From Pseudomonadota bacterium (lineage in GTDB: Bacteria > Pseudomonadota > Gammaproteobacteria > UBA5335), in NCBI GenBank assembly GCA_034189865.1, contig JAXHTV010000002.1:124001-188000 (forward strand): a DNA stretch of 64,000 nucleotides, given 5' to 3'. A model generated the notes under the pieces. That model was not told the DNA's origin and did not search any database. It saw nothing but the letters and a program-made list of their open reading frames with translations. The number at the start of each line of letters is the position of its first letter. Position 1 is the stretch's first letter. Below are positions 44,239 through 55,886 of the stretch, piece after piece. A program made the translations under genes and the position numbers.

Positions 44239-45450
44239 ATGAGACTTCGCCATTCCGCACTCGCTCTGGCACTGGCCAGCGGCATCGCCGCCATTCCTGC
44301 CGCTCACGCGGTGGACAGTGGGCCCGTCATCACGTTGGGTGGTACATCCACGTTCTTCGGTGACGACCGTGATATCGACATCACGGACAGCACCGTCGAA
44401 GACGCCATGGGTGGCAGCCTTGGCCTGGGTTATCGCTTCAATGAACACTGGATGACAGAATTGGTCGCTGCCTACGCCGGAACGGAGCTGGAAGGTACCG
44501 ATCTGGATGTCGACTTCGGCCGTGTTCAACTCGACGTACTGTACTTGTTTGCGCCCGATAGCGTGATCCACCCCTATGTTGTGGTCGGTGGCGGTGGCGG
44601 CCGCTTTGACGCCGATACCGATCTGCTGGAGGACGATGATGACGCTCTATGGAACTACGGCTTGGGCTTGATGGCCGAGCTGACCAACAACCTGATGCTG
44701 CGCGGTGACGTCCGCGGCTACTATGCCGCCGACGAAGACACCACCGACGTCACCGGTTTGTTGGCCCTAAGCTACATTTTCGGTGCCGAACCGGCTGTCG
44801 ACAGTGACGGTGATGGTGTAACGGACGACATGGATCAATGTCCTGATACCCCGGCCGGCGTGGCGGTTGATAAAGCGGGCTGCCCGCTGGACAGCGATGG
44901 TGATGGCGTGGCCGATTACCTCGACAAATGCCCCGACACTCCGGAAGGCGTGGAAGTCAATGCCGACGGTTGCCCGCTGGACAGCGATGGTGACGGCGTG
45001 GCCGACTACCTCGACAAATGCCCCAAGACACCCAAGGGCGCCAAAGTCGACGAGAACGGCTGCCAAATCATCCTGAAAGAACCGGTCAGCATCAAGCTGG
45101 AAGTCCTGTTCCCGACCAACTCGGCCGCCATCGCTCCGACCTACTATCCGGAGATCAAAGAAGTCGCCGACTTCATGGTCGAATACCCCAGCACCGAGGT
45201 GACCATCGAAGGCCATACCGATAGCACCGGCGCCGCCGAGTACAACCGCGTGTTGTCACAGCGTCGTGCCAACGCCGTACGTCAGGTCTTGCTCGAACGC
45301 TACAGCGTCGATGCCAAGCGCGTCCGTGCCGTGGGCTATGGTGAAGAGCGGCCCGTGGCCGACAACGGCACCGCCGCAGGCCGTCAAGCCAACCGGCGTG
45401 TCGTCGCTGTGCTCAAGGCCACCAAAGAAAAGGTATTGCAGAAAGACTAA
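44239..45450 (+). CDS. OmpA-family protein with TSP3 repeats, copy 2
   Basis: A 403-residue protein with the same plan as its upstream twin: signal peptide (MRLRHSALALALASGIAA, ending PAAHA), a barrel (about 25-187) rich in Asp and Glu, TSP3 repeats and OmpA domain. The last 216 residues are identical to the twin. The barrel has an extra acidic stretch (DADTDLLEDDDDALW) where the twin has fewer acidic residues. ATG 44239 follows AAAGGAG; the frame from 44188 is longer than needed. It is separately transcribed, since the twin ends in a terminator about 250 bases upstream. Two surface barrels on one shared wall anchor are the result. Confidence 0.93.
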   Translation: MRLRHSALALALASGIAAIPAAHAVDSGPVITLGGTSTFFGDDRDIDITDSTVEDAMGGSLGLGYRFNEHWMTELVAAYAGTELEGTDLDVDFGRVQLDVLYLFAPDSVIHPYVVVGGGGGRFDADTDLLEDDDDALWNYGLGLMAELTNNLMLRGDVRGYYAADEDTTDVTGLLALSYIFGAEPAVDSDGDGVTDDMDQCPDTPAGVAVDKAGCPLDSDGDGVADYLDKCPDTPEGVEVNADGCPLDSDGDGVADYLDKCPKTPKGAKVDENGCQIILKEPVSIKLEVLFPTNSAAIAPTYYPEIKEVADFMVEYPSTEVTIEGHTDSTGAAEYNRVLSQRRANAVRQVLLERYSVDAKRVRAVGYGEERPVADNGTAAGRQANRRVVAVLKATKEKVLQKD

Positions 45451-45504
45451 TCAACAGTCCAACGCATACCAAAAAAGGCCCGGTAGAAAACACCGGGCCT
45501 TTTT
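44800..45504 (+). repeat. 705-base direct repeat, copy 2
   Basis: Second copy of the repeat at 43282-43986, covering the end of the second OmpA-like gene and its terminator. The repeat ends within the T run, after which the sequences differ. Only the barrel halves and leaders of the two genes are unshared. Confidence 0.95.
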
Positions 45505-45506
45505 TT
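45471..45506 (+). terminator. Intrinsic terminator of OmpA-like copy 2
   Basis: The same hairpin as after the first copy, AAGGCCCGGT and ACCGGGCCTT, here followed by seven or more T. The A run on the left would also let it stop the convergent DUF2845 gene's transcript. Confidence 0.93.
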
Positions 45507-45528
45507 GTCGCTCGAACCCTAGGGACTG

Positions 45529-45885
45529 TCAGGGCGTCACCCGCCCACCCGTCAGAATACGGACCACCACTCCACGCTCAAACTCGACGATCTTGAAAAA
45601 ACTGCCCGGCCCACTTTCGTAGGTCCACTGATCCACCACCTCGCACTCGGAAGAGCCGGAATGGGATTGGTAGTAGCGATCCTTTAGAAAAGGCTCTCCG
45701 CATTTCAACAAAACTTCAGCTTTGAAATCTCCGCGCCCCACCAGATCGTTCCCGCACCGTAACTCGGTCGCAGCGGCGCTGTGTAACGAAAAATAGCCGG
45801 GCATCAATGCGCTCACCCAGAGCGATCTACGACAACGCTGATCGCGACTTGTTCGCTCGGGAACCTTGGGGTCGTTGAACCCCAT
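45529..45885 (-). CDS. DUF2845 family secreted protein
   Basis: A protein of about 118 residues. The conserved part is ELRCGNDLVGRGDFKAEVLLKCGEP, then VDQWTYESGPGSFFKIVEFE and VVRILTGGR, the DUF2845 pattern (CG...G...EVL.KCGEP...E.W.Y..G). A hydrophobic stretch before it (LWVSALMPGYFSLHSAAA) looks like a signal peptide. ATG 45885 is two bases after the serS stop, so it is probably cotranscribed. The start is uncertain; 45804 is an alternative. The function is unknown. Confidence 0.75.
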   Translation of the reverse strand: MGFNDPKVPERTSRDQRCRRSLWVSALMPGYFSLHSAAATELRCGNDLVGRGDFKAEVLLKCGEPFLKDRYYQSHSGSSECEVVDQWTYESGPGSFFKIVEFERGVVVRILTGGRVTP

Positions 45886-45886
45886 C

Positions 45887-47600
<1,714 letters not shown>

Positions 47601-47628
47601 GCACCGTCCTTCGCCATACCGCGGAGCC

Positions 47629-48930
47629 TCAGATCGCCTCGTCATCACGGCGTCGCAACTCTCTCAGGCGATCACCGATCCGAATCTCAAGGCCACGGTC
47701 TACCGGTTCGTAATACTGAAGAGGAACCATTTCGTCCGGGAAATATTTCACACCCGCGGCGTAGGCGTCTGGCTCATCATGGGCGTAGCGGTAATCACGG
47801 CCATGCCCCAACTCCCGAGTCAGCTTGGTCGGTGCATTGCGGAGATGAACCGGTACCGGCAGCGATCCATGTTCGCGGACACTGGCCATTGCGCTCCCGA
47901 AAGCCCGATAGACCGCGTTGCTTTTCGGCATACAGGCGAGATAGACCACGGCCTGGGCCATCGCCAAATGGCCTTCGGGGCTCCCCAAGCGCTGCTGAGC
48001 ATCCCAGGCGTTGAGCGTCAAGGTCAAAGCCCTTGGGTCGGCATTGCCGATATCCTCATTGGCCATCCGCACCAGTCGCCGGGCAATGTACAACGGGTCA
48101 CACCCGCCGTCCAACATCCTGGCCAGCCAATACAAGGCCGCATCGGGCGACGAACCCCGCACGCTCTTGTGCAAAGCTGAAATCTGGTCATAGAAGGCGT
48201 CGCCGCCTTTGTCGAATTGACGGATTCCATCGCCCACCACGTCCCGTACGGCATCGACATCGACCGTTCCATCGGCATCAGCGAGTTGAGCGCACAGCTC
48301 CAGCAAGGTCAGCGCCCTTCGACCATCGCCGTCGGTCGCCTGGATGAGCCCATCGAATGCGGCATCGGTCAGATGTATCCCTTGGGCGCCGAGTCCGCGT
48401 TCATCGTCGTCCAGCGCTAGATCGAGCAAGCGCCTTAGATCGGCTGGCTCCAAACGTCGGAGCACATACGTTCGCGCCCGGGATAACAACGCGTTGTTGA
48501 GTTCGAACGACGGATTCTCGGTGGTGGCGCCGACGAATATGATCGTACCGTCTTCCACGAACGGCAAAAACGCGTCTTGCTGGGCTTTGTTAAACCGATG
48601 GACTTCGTCCAAAAACAAGACCGTCGCAGTGCCTTGGGCGCTTTTGAGTCGCTGCGCCGAGTCCATTGCGGCGCGTACTTCTTTGACGCCCACCATCACG
48701 GCGGAGAGGTTCACGAACGCCAAACCGGCGCGGTCGGCCATCAACCGCGCCAGGCTGGTCTTACCGGTTCCCGGCGGCCCCCAGAGAATCAACGAATGCG
48801 GCAAGCTGCCCTCAAGGGCGCGGCGCAGCGGTTTTCCGGGTGCCAGCAGGTGTTGCTGGCCGACCACCTCATCGATATAGCGAGGGCGCATACGGTCCGC
48901 CAGGGGACGATGCTCGTTCAAGACATTCAT
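47629..48930 (-). CDS. rarA: Replication-associated recombination protein A (MgsA/WRNIP1-like)
   Basis: A 433-residue AAA+ ATPase of the clamp-loader clade that acts at stalled forks. GPPGTGKT is at 51-58, LFLDEVHRFNKAQQDAFLP is Walker B and the following sensor, and TENPSFELNNALLSRA holds sensor 1 and the Arg finger. The C-terminal half (AALYWLARMLDGG, GSLPVPVHLRNAPTKL) is the RarA tetramer domain. Its start overlaps the VanZ-like gene by four bases. The order ftsK-lolA-(VanZ-like)-rarA-crcB-serS differs from E. coli by the two small membrane genes. Confidence 0.96.
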   Translation of the reverse strand: MNVLNEHRPLADRMRPRYIDEVVGQQHLLAPGKPLRRALEGSLPHSLILWGPPGTGKTSLARLMADRAGLAFVNLSAVMVGVKEVRAAMDSAQRLKSAQGTATVLFLDEVHRFNKAQQDAFLPFVEDGTIIFVGATTENPSFELNNALLSRARTYVLRRLEPADLRRLLDLALDDDERGLGAQGIHLTDAAFDGLIQATDGDGRRALTLLELCAQLADADGTVDVDAVRDVVGDGIRQFDKGGDAFYDQISALHKSVRGSSPDAALYWLARMLDGGCDPLYIARRLVRMANEDIGNADPRALTLTLNAWDAQQRLGSPEGHLAMAQAVVYLACMPKSNAVYRAFGSAMASVREHGSLPVPVHLRNAPTKLTRELGHGRDYRYAHDEPDAYAAGVKYFPDEMVPLQYYEPVDRGLEIRIGDRLRELRRRDDEAI

Positions 48931-49313
48931 CGCAGCTGCCTCGCGAGTACGCCATCTAGCGTCACCAATGCGTGACGCAGCGGCGTGAAATAGAGCAGAA
49001 CACCCAGCAGACCGCCCAAGGCATTCGCCATCATGTCACCCAACTCCAGGCTGCGATGCGGCGTGAAAGCTTGCGCCAACTCCAGCGCTGCGCCGTACAG
49101 AGCGATGGTGGCAGCAATCGACATGAGCCGATTTCCGGACGAGATGCATGCGAACCATCCACCCAACACAGCATAAACCGAGAAATGAATCAGCTTGTCG
49201 TTCCAACTCGGGGCCGGAGTAGAACTGAGATCAACCAGTGAGAGGTAAGCGACGACCATTAACATGACGAACCCCGCTCCGATCCAGAAGCGGGCGAAAA
49301 CCAGGCGCGACAC
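48927..49313 (-). CDS. VanZ-like membrane protein
   Basis: A 128-residue protein with four membrane helices. NDKLIHFSVYAVLGGWFACI and LELAQAFTPHRSLELGDMMANALGGLLG are the VanZ-like pattern (D-K-x-x-H-x-x-x-Y and E-x-x-Q-x8-11-D-x-x-x-N-x-x-G). VanZ itself gives teicoplanin resistance, but most chromosomal relatives have no known role. It lies between lolA (5-base gap) and rarA (4-base overlap) and is translationally coupled to both. Confidence 0.85.
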   Translation of the reverse strand: MSRLVFARFWIGAGFVMLMVVAYLSLVDLSSTPAPSWNDKLIHFSVYAVLGGWFACISSGNRLMSIAATIALYGAALELAQAFTPHRSLELGDMMANALGGLLGVLLYFTPLRHALVTLDGVLARQLR

Positions 49314-49318
49314 GGCGA

Positions 49319-49933
49319 CTAACCTCGAACGACGTCGACGTCCGGTGGCAAATCCAGTTCAAACCGACTCGCGGGTACGTCCACGTTCACTTTGATCGCC
49401 GTAAAACGGATACGGGTGACTTGTCCGAATTGATCAATCAACTCCATTTGCAAAATCCGCCCTTCTCTCAGCCCCAGACGAACCAAGCGAAAATCGGTTT
49501 CTGTATTGCGAGGCGTCAGCTCGAACCAGTCCAAGTCGTCATGCCGACCGGTCGAGGTCACCGAAAAATGTTGTTCCAGATCCGCGCCGCCCGCCAGCAA
49601 CAAGGCGGGCGTTCCGCTCAAGGCGTCATCGAGCGGACGGACGGTCACCTGGGATAAGTCCACGTCGTAGAGCTGAATGTTGCGTCCGTTACTGACAATA
49701 ATTTGCGGGTTGGGGCCATCGTAGCTCCAACGAAACAGGTTCGGCCGACGCAACCACAATTGACCCTCGGTGATTTCGATCACTCGACCCCGTTCGTCTT
49801 CGACCCGCTGTATGAACCGTGCTTGTAAGGTCGAAACTTCGTCGTAAAACCGCTGCAACTCGGAGGCCGATGCCAAACTCGCCGGCATCATCGCGACAGC
49901 CATCACAAAGCCCAATACGGCCAATATCGTCAT
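49319..49933 (-). CDS. lolA: Outer membrane lipoprotein carrier LolA
   Basis: A 204-residue periplasmic carrier that takes lipoproteins from LolCDE to LolB. The signal peptide ends ASLASA; the mature protein starts SELQRFYDEVSTLQARFIQ, and GQLWLRRPNLFRWSYDGPNPQIIVSNG is the typical LolA block. The Arg that closes the lipid cavity is likely in LFRWSY. ATG 49933 follows AGGAG with nine bases; ATG 49984, next to the ftsK stop, would put a polar leader of 17 residues before the signal peptide. It sits between ftsK and rarA as in E. coli. Confidence 0.94.
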   Translation of the reverse strand: MTILAVLGFVMAVAMMPASLASASELQRFYDEVSTLQARFIQRVEDERGRVIEITEGQLWLRRPNLFRWSYDGPNPQIIVSNGRNIQLYDVDLSQVTVRPLDDALSGTPALLLAGGADLEQHFSVTSTGRHDDLDWFELTPRNTETDFRLVRLGLREGRILQMELIDQFGQVTRIRFTAIKVNVDVPASRFELDLPPDVDVVRG

Positions 49934-49984
49934 TTGATGGTTGCTCCTGGAAAACAGTTTGCCCAGGTGAATACATTCCTTCAT

Positions 49985-52297
49985 CTAGTCATCCCGTATG
50001 GGTCGTGGCGCAAGGACTTCCCGGCTGCCATTGCTTTGCATCTCGCCCACCACGCCGGCACTTTCCATCGCCTCGATCAGTCGAGCGGCGCGATTGTAGC
50101 CAATGCGCAATCGGCGTTGGACACCAGATATGGACGCTTTGCGGCTTTCGGTGACGATCCGGACCGCCTCGTCATAGAGTTCGTCCGCTTCCGGGTCGCT
50201 CCCCTCGGCGCCACCGTTACCGGGCAACAACGACCCGTCCGAGGCGCCCTCCAAAACGGTTCCGTCGTAATCGGGTTCACCCTGTTTTCGCAGATAGTTC
50301 ACCACATTGTGGACTTCGTGATCCGCCACAAATGCACCGTGCACCCGCACCGGGATCCCCGTCCCGGGTTTCAGATAGAGCATGTCGCCATGACCCAACA
50401 GTTGCTCCGCGCCCATTTGATCGAGAATGGTGCGTGAATCCACGCGGGAGGAAACCTGAAACGCCACACGCGTGGGAATATTGGCTTTGATCAAGCCCGT
50501 AATCACATCCACCGAGGGGCGCTGGGTCGCAAGTATCAGATGTATCCCTGCTGCTCGGGCCTTTTGCGCCAGACGGGCGATGAGTTCTTCAACCTTTTTA
50601 CCCACAACCATCATCAGGTCGGCCAACTCATCCACCACCACGACGATATTCGGCAATCGTGTCAGGGTCGGCGGTGCTTGCTCCGGGTCAAACGCCATTT
50701 CCGGATCGTAAAACGGATCCGTGATCGGTTCACCACGGGCCTGGGCTTCTTCAACTTTTCGATTGAATCCCGACAAATTCCGCACACCGATCTGCGCCAT
50801 CAGATGGTATCGCCGCTCCATTTCGGCCACACACCAGCGAAGCACATTGGCGGCATCCTTCATATCTGTCACAACGGGCGTCAGCAGATGAGCGATTCCC
50901 TCATAGACCGAGAGCTCAAGCATTTTCGGATCAATAAGAATCAGCCGAGCGTCCTCGGGCTCGGCTTTGTAAAGCAAGCTTAAAAGCATGGCATTGATCG
51001 CCACTGACTTACCGGACCCAGTGGTACCGGCGACCAATAGGTGAGGCATCTTGGCCAAATCGGCCACCATCGGCTGACCGCTGATGTCTTTGCCAAGCGC
51101 CAAGGTCAGTGGCGAGGAGGCTTGATCATACTCCCGGGACTTGAGGATTTCGCTCAAGTACACCAGCTCGCGGTTCTCGTTCGGCACTTCCAGCCCGACC
51201 ACAGTTTTGCCTGGAATCACGTCCACGACCCGGACGCTGACGGCGGAAAGCGATCGCGCCAAGTCTTTGCTGAGGTTATTGATCTGGCTGACTTTGACGC
51301 CGGCCGCCGGCTGCAGTTCAAAGCGCGTGATGACCGGCCCGGGGTGCACCGCCACCACCTCGACCTCGACGCCAAAATCACGCAACTTCAACTCCACCAG
51401 CCGCGATATGGCCTCCAGCGATTCATCGGACAAGCGGTTGCTGACGCCATTGGCCTCGTCCAATAGGGCCAGCGGCGGCATACCATCGCCGGCGAGGCCG
51501 TCGAACAGCGTGACCTGGCGTTCTTTCTGCGCCCGTTCACTGGGCTCAATGGCTTTGACGGTGGGTTCGATTCGGGGTTTGCTCGTTTTGGCGACTTTTT
51601 GTTTTCGTAGCTGTTGCTCATGCCGGTGTTGCTTTTGTTCGCGGCGCTCACTCAAGCGCTCGAAGCCGTCTTGTATGCGGCGTGTGATCCAACGGGCGGC
51701 ATTCACACCCACCTCACCCAAATGATCCAGCACACTCAACCATGACAGGGTCGTGGATAAAGTCATCGCGCCCAGGAACAACCCGGCCAGCAGCAGACTG
51801 GCGCCGATGGGACTGAACACCCCGACCAAAAAATCGCCAATCATGTCGCCCGCAATACCGCCCGCTCCTGCCGGCAAAGCAATCAAGTCGGTACGAAAAT
51901 GCAACGCAGCCAGACCACTACCGGTAGCAATCAACACGATGAATCCGACGGTTCTCAGAACGTGTTCCGCGGAGAGGCCCTGCCCTTTGAGCGAACGGCC
52001 GCGAAACATCAACCAGCCGCCGTAAGCGATCAGGATGGGAAACAGATAGGCGACATAACCGAACAGCGACAGCAGAACGTCTGCCAGCCACGCGCCCGCT
52101 ACGCCACCCCAGTTTTCAACTGGTGTTCCGGCACCCGTATGCGACCAACCCGGATCGTTCGCATCGTAGGTCGCAAGGGTGACCAGACTGTACACCGACA
52201 CGGCCGCCATCAGGATCAGCACGGCCTCGCGTAAGCCACGCGCCAGCGGTTCCACACTTAACGTGCGCTTTTGTTGCTTAGGTGAAGCCTGGCTCAA
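49985..52297 (-). CDS. ftsK: DNA translocase FtsK
   Basis: A 770-residue FtsK: about four N-terminal membrane helices (to about 195), a short charged linker (about 205-285), the alpha-beta motor with Walker A GTTGSGKS at 424-431 and [13 protein letters not shown] as Walker B, and a C-terminal winged-helix gamma domain ([23 protein letters not shown]) that reads KOPS. The linker is much shorter than the 600-residue linker of E. coli FtsK. The start is TTG 52297 with no clear ribosome binding site; the first internal Met is inside helix 1, so TTG is the best choice. Confidence 0.95.
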   Translation of the reverse strand: MSQASPKQQKRTLSVEPLARGLREAVLILMAAVSVYSLVTLATYDANDPGWSHTGAGTPVENWGGVAGAWLADVLLSLFGYVAYLFPILIAYGGWLMFRGRSLKGQGLSAEHVLRTVGFIVLIATGSGLAALHFRTDLIALPAGAGGIAGDMIGDFLVGVFSPIGASLLLAGLFLGAMTLSTTLSWLSVLDHLGEVGVNAARWITRRIQDGFERLSERREQKQHRHEQQLRKQKVAKTSKPRIEPTVKAIEPSERAQKERQVTLFDGLAGDGMPPLALLDEANGVSNRLSDESLEAISRLVELKLRDFGVEVEVVAVHPGPVITRFELQPAAGVKVSQINNLSKDLARSLSAVSVRVVDVIPGKTVVGLEVPNENRELVYLSEILKSREYDQASSPLTLALGKDISGQPMVADLAKMPHLLVAGTTGSGKSVAINAMLLSLLYKAEPEDARLILIDPKMLELSVYEGIAHLLTPVVTDMKDAANVLRWCVAEMERRYHLMAQIGVRNLSGFNRKVEEAQARGEPITDPFYDPEMAFDPEQAPPTLTRLPNIVVVVDELADLMMVVGKKVEELIARLAQKARAAGIHLILATQRPSVDVITGLIKANIPTRVAFQVSSRVDSRTILDQMGAEQLLGHGDMLYLKPGTGIPVRVHGAFVADHEVHNVVNYLRKQGEPDYDGTVLEGASDGSLLPGNGGAEGSDPEADELYDEAVRIVTESRKASISGVQRRLRIGYNRAARLIEAMESAGVVGEMQSNGSREVLAPRPIRDD

Positions 52298-52350
52298 ATC
52301 GCAATCTAGCCCGTAATAAGTCGCCGGTAGCGTATTAGTTTAACCGAACA

Positions 52351-53415
52351 TTATCCATCAACCGGCCAGTTTTCGGCGAGCCGGTTTCTGCCGCCTTCCA
52401 CATTGACCGCTTTTTCTAACACCGGGTTCTCTCGCCACCGTTCGGATGCGAGCTGCGAAACATAAGGAAGCAACACGGCGGACAAGCCCTGGGACGCCGT
52501 TCTCGGTACCGCGCCGGGCATGTTGGTTACCGAGAAATGGAGAACCCCGTGTTTCTCATAGACCGGATCGTCGTATCCACGCGGTTCGGTGGTTGCCACA
52601 CACCCGCCTTGATCCACCGCCACGTCCACAATCACGCTGCCCTTGGGCATCTGCTGCACGGTCGCCTCGTCGATCACATGCGGAGCGCGCGCACCCGTGA
52701 CCAAAACCGCGCCCACTAAAAGGTCTGCCTCGGCGGCCGCGGACGCCAACGCTTGGGCATAGGGATACAAGGGCGTGACATTCTCACCAAGCGCGCCCGC
52801 TTGCGCGAGGCGTTCGCGGTTCAGATCGAAGGCCGTCACTTGGGCCCCCAGGCCAGCCGCCGCACGGATCGCGGACAGGCCAACGTTCCCGCAACCGATC
52901 ACCACCACATGCCCGCGAGGCACGCCGGTAATTCCACCCAACAACAAACCGCGTCCACCCTGCGGGGAATGAAGCAAATGTGCGCCGACCTGGATAGCGA
53001 TCCGTCCCGCGATCTCGCTCATGGGCGCTAATACCGGTAGCTGACCGCCCTCAAGCACCGTCTCGAATGCCAGCGCGGTGGCGCCGGAAGCACATAAGGC
53101 ATCGGCGAGCTCAGGATTCGGCGCCAGGTGCAAAAATGAGAAAAGCGTATGATCGCGTCGTAGCAAGGGCCATTCAGCCGGCACCGGATCTTTCACTTTA
53201 ACAATCAGTTCGCCCGCGCCGTAGAGCGAGGCGGCATCCGGCTGGATCTGTGCGCCCGCTTGCACGTATGCCGCGTCTTCGTAGCCGCTCGCCAGACCCG
53301 CACCGCTTTGAACAAACACACTATTCCCGTGCGCCACCAATTGGGCGCAGGCCTCGGGAATCAAAGCGACACGCCCCTCTAGCGGTTTGACTTCTTTTGG
53401 TATGGCGATTTTCAT
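52351..53415 (-). CDS. ald: Alanine dehydrogenase
   Basis: A 354-residue NAD-dependent enzyme that interconverts alanine and pyruvate plus ammonia. It opens MKIAIPKEVKPLEGRVALIP; the catalytic Lys and His are in IVKVKDP and FLHLAPN, and VVVIGCGNVGLSAIRAAAGLGAQVTAFDLN is the Rossmann loop with Asp for NAD. MPGAVPRTASQ is the C-terminal signature. ATG 53415 follows AAGGAG. The length fits Ald (about 370). It is divergent from the PF04339 gene, with about 145 bases between. Confidence 0.95.
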   Translation of the reverse strand: MKIAIPKEVKPLEGRVALIPEACAQLVAHGNSVFVQSGAGLASGYEDAAYVQAGAQIQPDAASLYGAGELIVKVKDPVPAEWPLLRRDHTLFSFLHLAPNPELADALCASGATALAFETVLEGGQLPVLAPMSEIAGRIAIQVGAHLLHSPQGGRGLLLGGITGVPRGHVVVIGCGNVGLSAIRAAAGLGAQVTAFDLNRERLAQAGALGENVTPLYPYAQALASAAAEADLLVGAVLVTGARAPHVIDEATVQQMPKGSVIVDVAVDQGGCVATTEPRGYDDPVYEKHGVLHFSVTNMPGAVPRTASQGLSAVLLPYVSQLASERWRENPVLEKAVNVEGGRNRLAENWPVDG

Positions 53416-53560
53416 AACACTCCTTGTCGAGCAGGATGACGATTCCAACCAATTGCCCGATGCCACCGTCACGATGTCAACAGACCGGACAATGGGCTTT
53501 GATCCACACCGGCGAGCCCCGCTATTCGGTGCGAGAAAACCCTGTCATCATAGCCATAGA

Positions 53561-54736
53561 ATGTTTGACCGCACAGCCACCTCCGAATTCAAGATCACAC
53601 GACACGCGCGGATCGACGAGATTGCCGCTGGTGACTGGAACAACTTAGTTCCTTCCCACTATCCGTTTTTGCGTCACGAGTATTTGACCGCCCTCGAACA
53701 GACCAAATGCGTGGGTCATCGGACAGGGTGGCAACCTCGGCACATTTGTGCGTTTCGCGAAGGGCAGTTGGTGGGCGCCATGCCCCTTTATCTCAAAACC
53801 CACTCTCGAGGCGAATACGTCTTCGATATCTCCTGGGCCGATGCCTACGCACGTCACGGTATCCCCTACTACCCGAAACTCGTCAACGCAATTCCTTTCA
53901 CGCCCGTGCCCGGCTCCCGTATGCTAAGCCTTCACGACGCACGTAATCGTTCGCAGATTGAAACTCAGCTCGTGGATGCAGCCATCGAGTATGCACAAGA
54001 TGAAGACATTTCGTCTTGGCATTGTTTGTTTCCGAGCGATGAGCAGCGCTTAGCGCTTGCCGACACCGAAAGTCTACTCATCCGGAAAAGCTATCGCTTT
54101 CTCTGGCAATCCCAGAATTGGACCGATTTCGACGCGTTTCTGGGCGCCATGACCGCGAGTAAAAGAAAGAAGGCCAAACGTGAGCGCCGTCGCATTGCCG
54201 AGTCGGGGGTGCGAATCGAGTCGTTATCCGGTGCCGAAATCACCCCCGACCTATGGGCGAACCTCTATCCGCTTTATGCCCGCACTTTTCTGATTCGCGG
54301 TACACACCCTTACATGAACCCATCATTTTTCGAACAAATCAGCCGGACGATGGGAGAACAAATGCGCATCTTTGTAGCGCGCCACCACGGCGATATTGTC
54401 GCCTGTAATATCAGCTTTGAAGATCAAGACACGCTCTACGGCCGTTATTGGGGTTCACGAGAGGACTACCATAGCCTGCATTTCGAACTCTGCTACTATC
54501 AGGGCATCGAGTACTGTCTGGCCTCGAATCGCTCGTTTTTCGACCCGGGCACCCAGGGAGAACACAAGCTGAGCCGGGGATTCCTCCCGGTTTCCGATTG
54601 GTCAGCGCATTGGATTGGCGATCGCCGTTTTCGCGCCGCGATCGGAGATTTTGTGCACCAAGAACAGGCCTTGGTGGACCGCTACCTCGCCGAACTTCGC
54701 GAGCACTCGCCATTTCGGCAAGATGGCACGCCCTGA
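53561..54736 (+). CDS. PF04339 (FemAB/GNAT-like) acyltransferase
   Basis: A 391-residue protein of the PF04339 (peptidogalycan biosynthesis/recognition) family, a double GNAT-like fold related to FemAB. It starts with a short ISAEDWN-like block (IDEIAAGDWNNL), has HEYLTALEQTKCVGHRTGWQPRH and LVGAMPLYLKTHSRGEYVFD in the first half, and FFDPGTQGEHKLSRGFLP near the end; all are family blocks. Substrate unknown. ATG 53561 is preferred over the 58-residue longer frame, which runs over the ald promoter. It precedes aat by 24 bases; both may be acyl or aminoacyl transferases of one operon. Confidence 0.9.
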   Translation: MFDRTATSEFKITRHARIDEIAAGDWNNLVPSHYPFLRHEYLTALEQTKCVGHRTGWQPRHICAFREGQLVGAMPLYLKTHSRGEYVFDISWADAYARHGIPYYPKLVNAIPFTPVPGSRMLSLHDARNRSQIETQLVDAAIEYAQDEDISSWHCLFPSDEQRLALADTESLLIRKSYRFLWQSQNWTDFDAFLGAMTASKRKKAKRERRRIAESGVRIESLSGAEITPDLWANLYPLYARTFLIRGTHPYMNPSFFEQISRTMGEQMRIFVARHHGDIVACNISFEDQDTLYGRYWGSREDYHSLHFELCYYQGIEYCLASNRSFFDPGTQGEHKLSRGFLPVSDWSAHWIGDRRFRAAIGDFVHQEQALVDRYLAELREHSPFRQDGTP

Positions 54737-54760
54737 ACTCTTCACGATTCGAAGTTTTTC

Positions 54761-55504
54761 ATGACCACCATCCCCTGGATTCCACCCTCGGCACCGCCGT
54801 CCGATTTCCCCCCTGTCGAGGCCGCCTTGCAATCGCCTAATGGCCTTTTGGCAGCAGGTGGCGATCTGTCCGTGGGCAGACTGCTATACGCCTACCAAAA
54901 GGGCATCTTTCCTTGGTACAACCCCGGCGAACCCATTCTGTGGTGGTCGCCCGACCCGCGCGCTATTCTTTACCCCCACGCTATCCACGTGTCCCGCAGT
55001 CTCCGCCGTGAACTCAAGCGTTCGGGGGCAACCCTTCGCGCGGACAGCGCCTTCGAACACACAGTCCACGCCTGCGCCGCGCCGCGAGAAGCCCAGTCAG
55101 GAACATGGATCACCGAGGAGATGCAAGCCGCCTATGGGCGGCTCCACCGCAGAGGATTCGCCCATTCGGTTGAAGTTTGGCTCGACCAAGAACTGATCGG
55201 CGGTATATACGGCGTGGCCTTGAACAAAATCTTTTTCGGTGAGTCCATGTTCAGTCGCCGCCCGAATGCATCAAAGATCGCTCTGGTGGCGCTCTGTGCG
55301 CAGCTTATGCGTTGGGGCTATCACTTTATCGACGCACAGGTTTCCTCTCCCCACTTACTTCGTATGGGCGCGGTAGAAATACCCCGATGGCGTTTTCTCC
55401 AACAGCTCGAACAAGCCAATGACGGTCGGCCAAATCCCACAAGATGGCAACTGGACGACGATCTCGGAGAAGCGACAAATTTGGCGCAATGGAAAGCAAA
55501 TTAG
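54761..55504 (+). CDS. aat: Leucyl/phenylalanyl-tRNA-protein transferase
   Basis: A 247-residue N-end-rule enzyme that adds Leu or Phe to proteins starting with Lys or Arg. NGLLAAGGDLSVGRLLYAYQKGIFPWYNPGEPILWWSPDPRA contains the signature GLLAxGGDL and the GIFPWY and WWSPDPR motifs; HSVEVW and GGIYGVALNKIFFGESMF follow. Its targets go to ClpS/ClpA, whose genes are convergent just downstream, as in E. coli. The partner gene upstream is a PF04339 protein and infA follows after 150 bases. Confidence 0.97.
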   Translation: MTTIPWIPPSAPPSDFPPVEAALQSPNGLLAAGGDLSVGRLLYAYQKGIFPWYNPGEPILWWSPDPRAILYPHAIHVSRSLRRELKRSGATLRADSAFEHTVHACAAPREAQSGTWITEEMQAAYGRLHRRGFAHSVEVWLDQELIGGIYGVALNKIFFGESMFSRRPNASKIALVALCAQLMRWGYHFIDAQVSSPHLLRMGAVEIPRWRFLQQLEQANDGRPNPTRWQLDDDLGEATNLAQWKAN

Positions 55505-55653
55505 GGTCGAGTCGGATTGATCGGGAGCGGATTCGTATCAACGCCAGTTGAAGCCCAAGATCGCTTGGTGCACAATCCTCGCCGCACACCTTATCCAGGG
55601 AAGACGAAAGCAACCCTGGAAACCGTTCAGTTGACCACCAACGACGAGGCTCT

Positions 55654-55872
55654 ATGGCGAAGGAAGATTTGATTGAAATGCAAGGCAAAGTCATCGAGAC
55701 ATTGCCTAATACGACGTTCCGAGTGGAATTAGAAAACGGTCACGTGGTGACAGCCCACATATCCGGAAAAATGCGCAAACACTATATTCGGATTTTGACC
55801 GGTGATAAAGTCACCGTTCAACTGACGCCTTACGACCTCAGTAAGGGACGCATCGTTTATCGGGCCCGTTAG
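55654..55872 (+). CDS. infA: Translation initiation factor IF-1
   Basis: A 72-residue OB-fold protein, exactly the usual length: [39 protein letters not shown], then [17 protein letters not shown] and a final RIVYRAR. It binds the 30S A site during initiation. The position between aat and the convergent clpA copies the E. coli order. The 150-base gap after aat may hold its own promoter. Confidence 0.98.
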   Translation: MAKEDLIEMQGKVIETLPNTTFRVELENGHVVTAHISGKMRKHYIRILTGDKVTVQLTPYDLSKGRIVYRAR

Positions 55873-55886
55873 TCAGACCCACCCGT

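Noticed and set aside
43129-45216. Long minus-strand frames opposite both OmpA-like genes
   Set aside because: They mirror the TSP3 and OmpA coding repeats exactly in both copies and only reflect codon periodicity.
47601-47628. Fluoride riboswitch upstream of crcB
   Set aside because: Only 28 bases separate rarA and crcB, too few for the riboswitch fold, and no such motif is seen.
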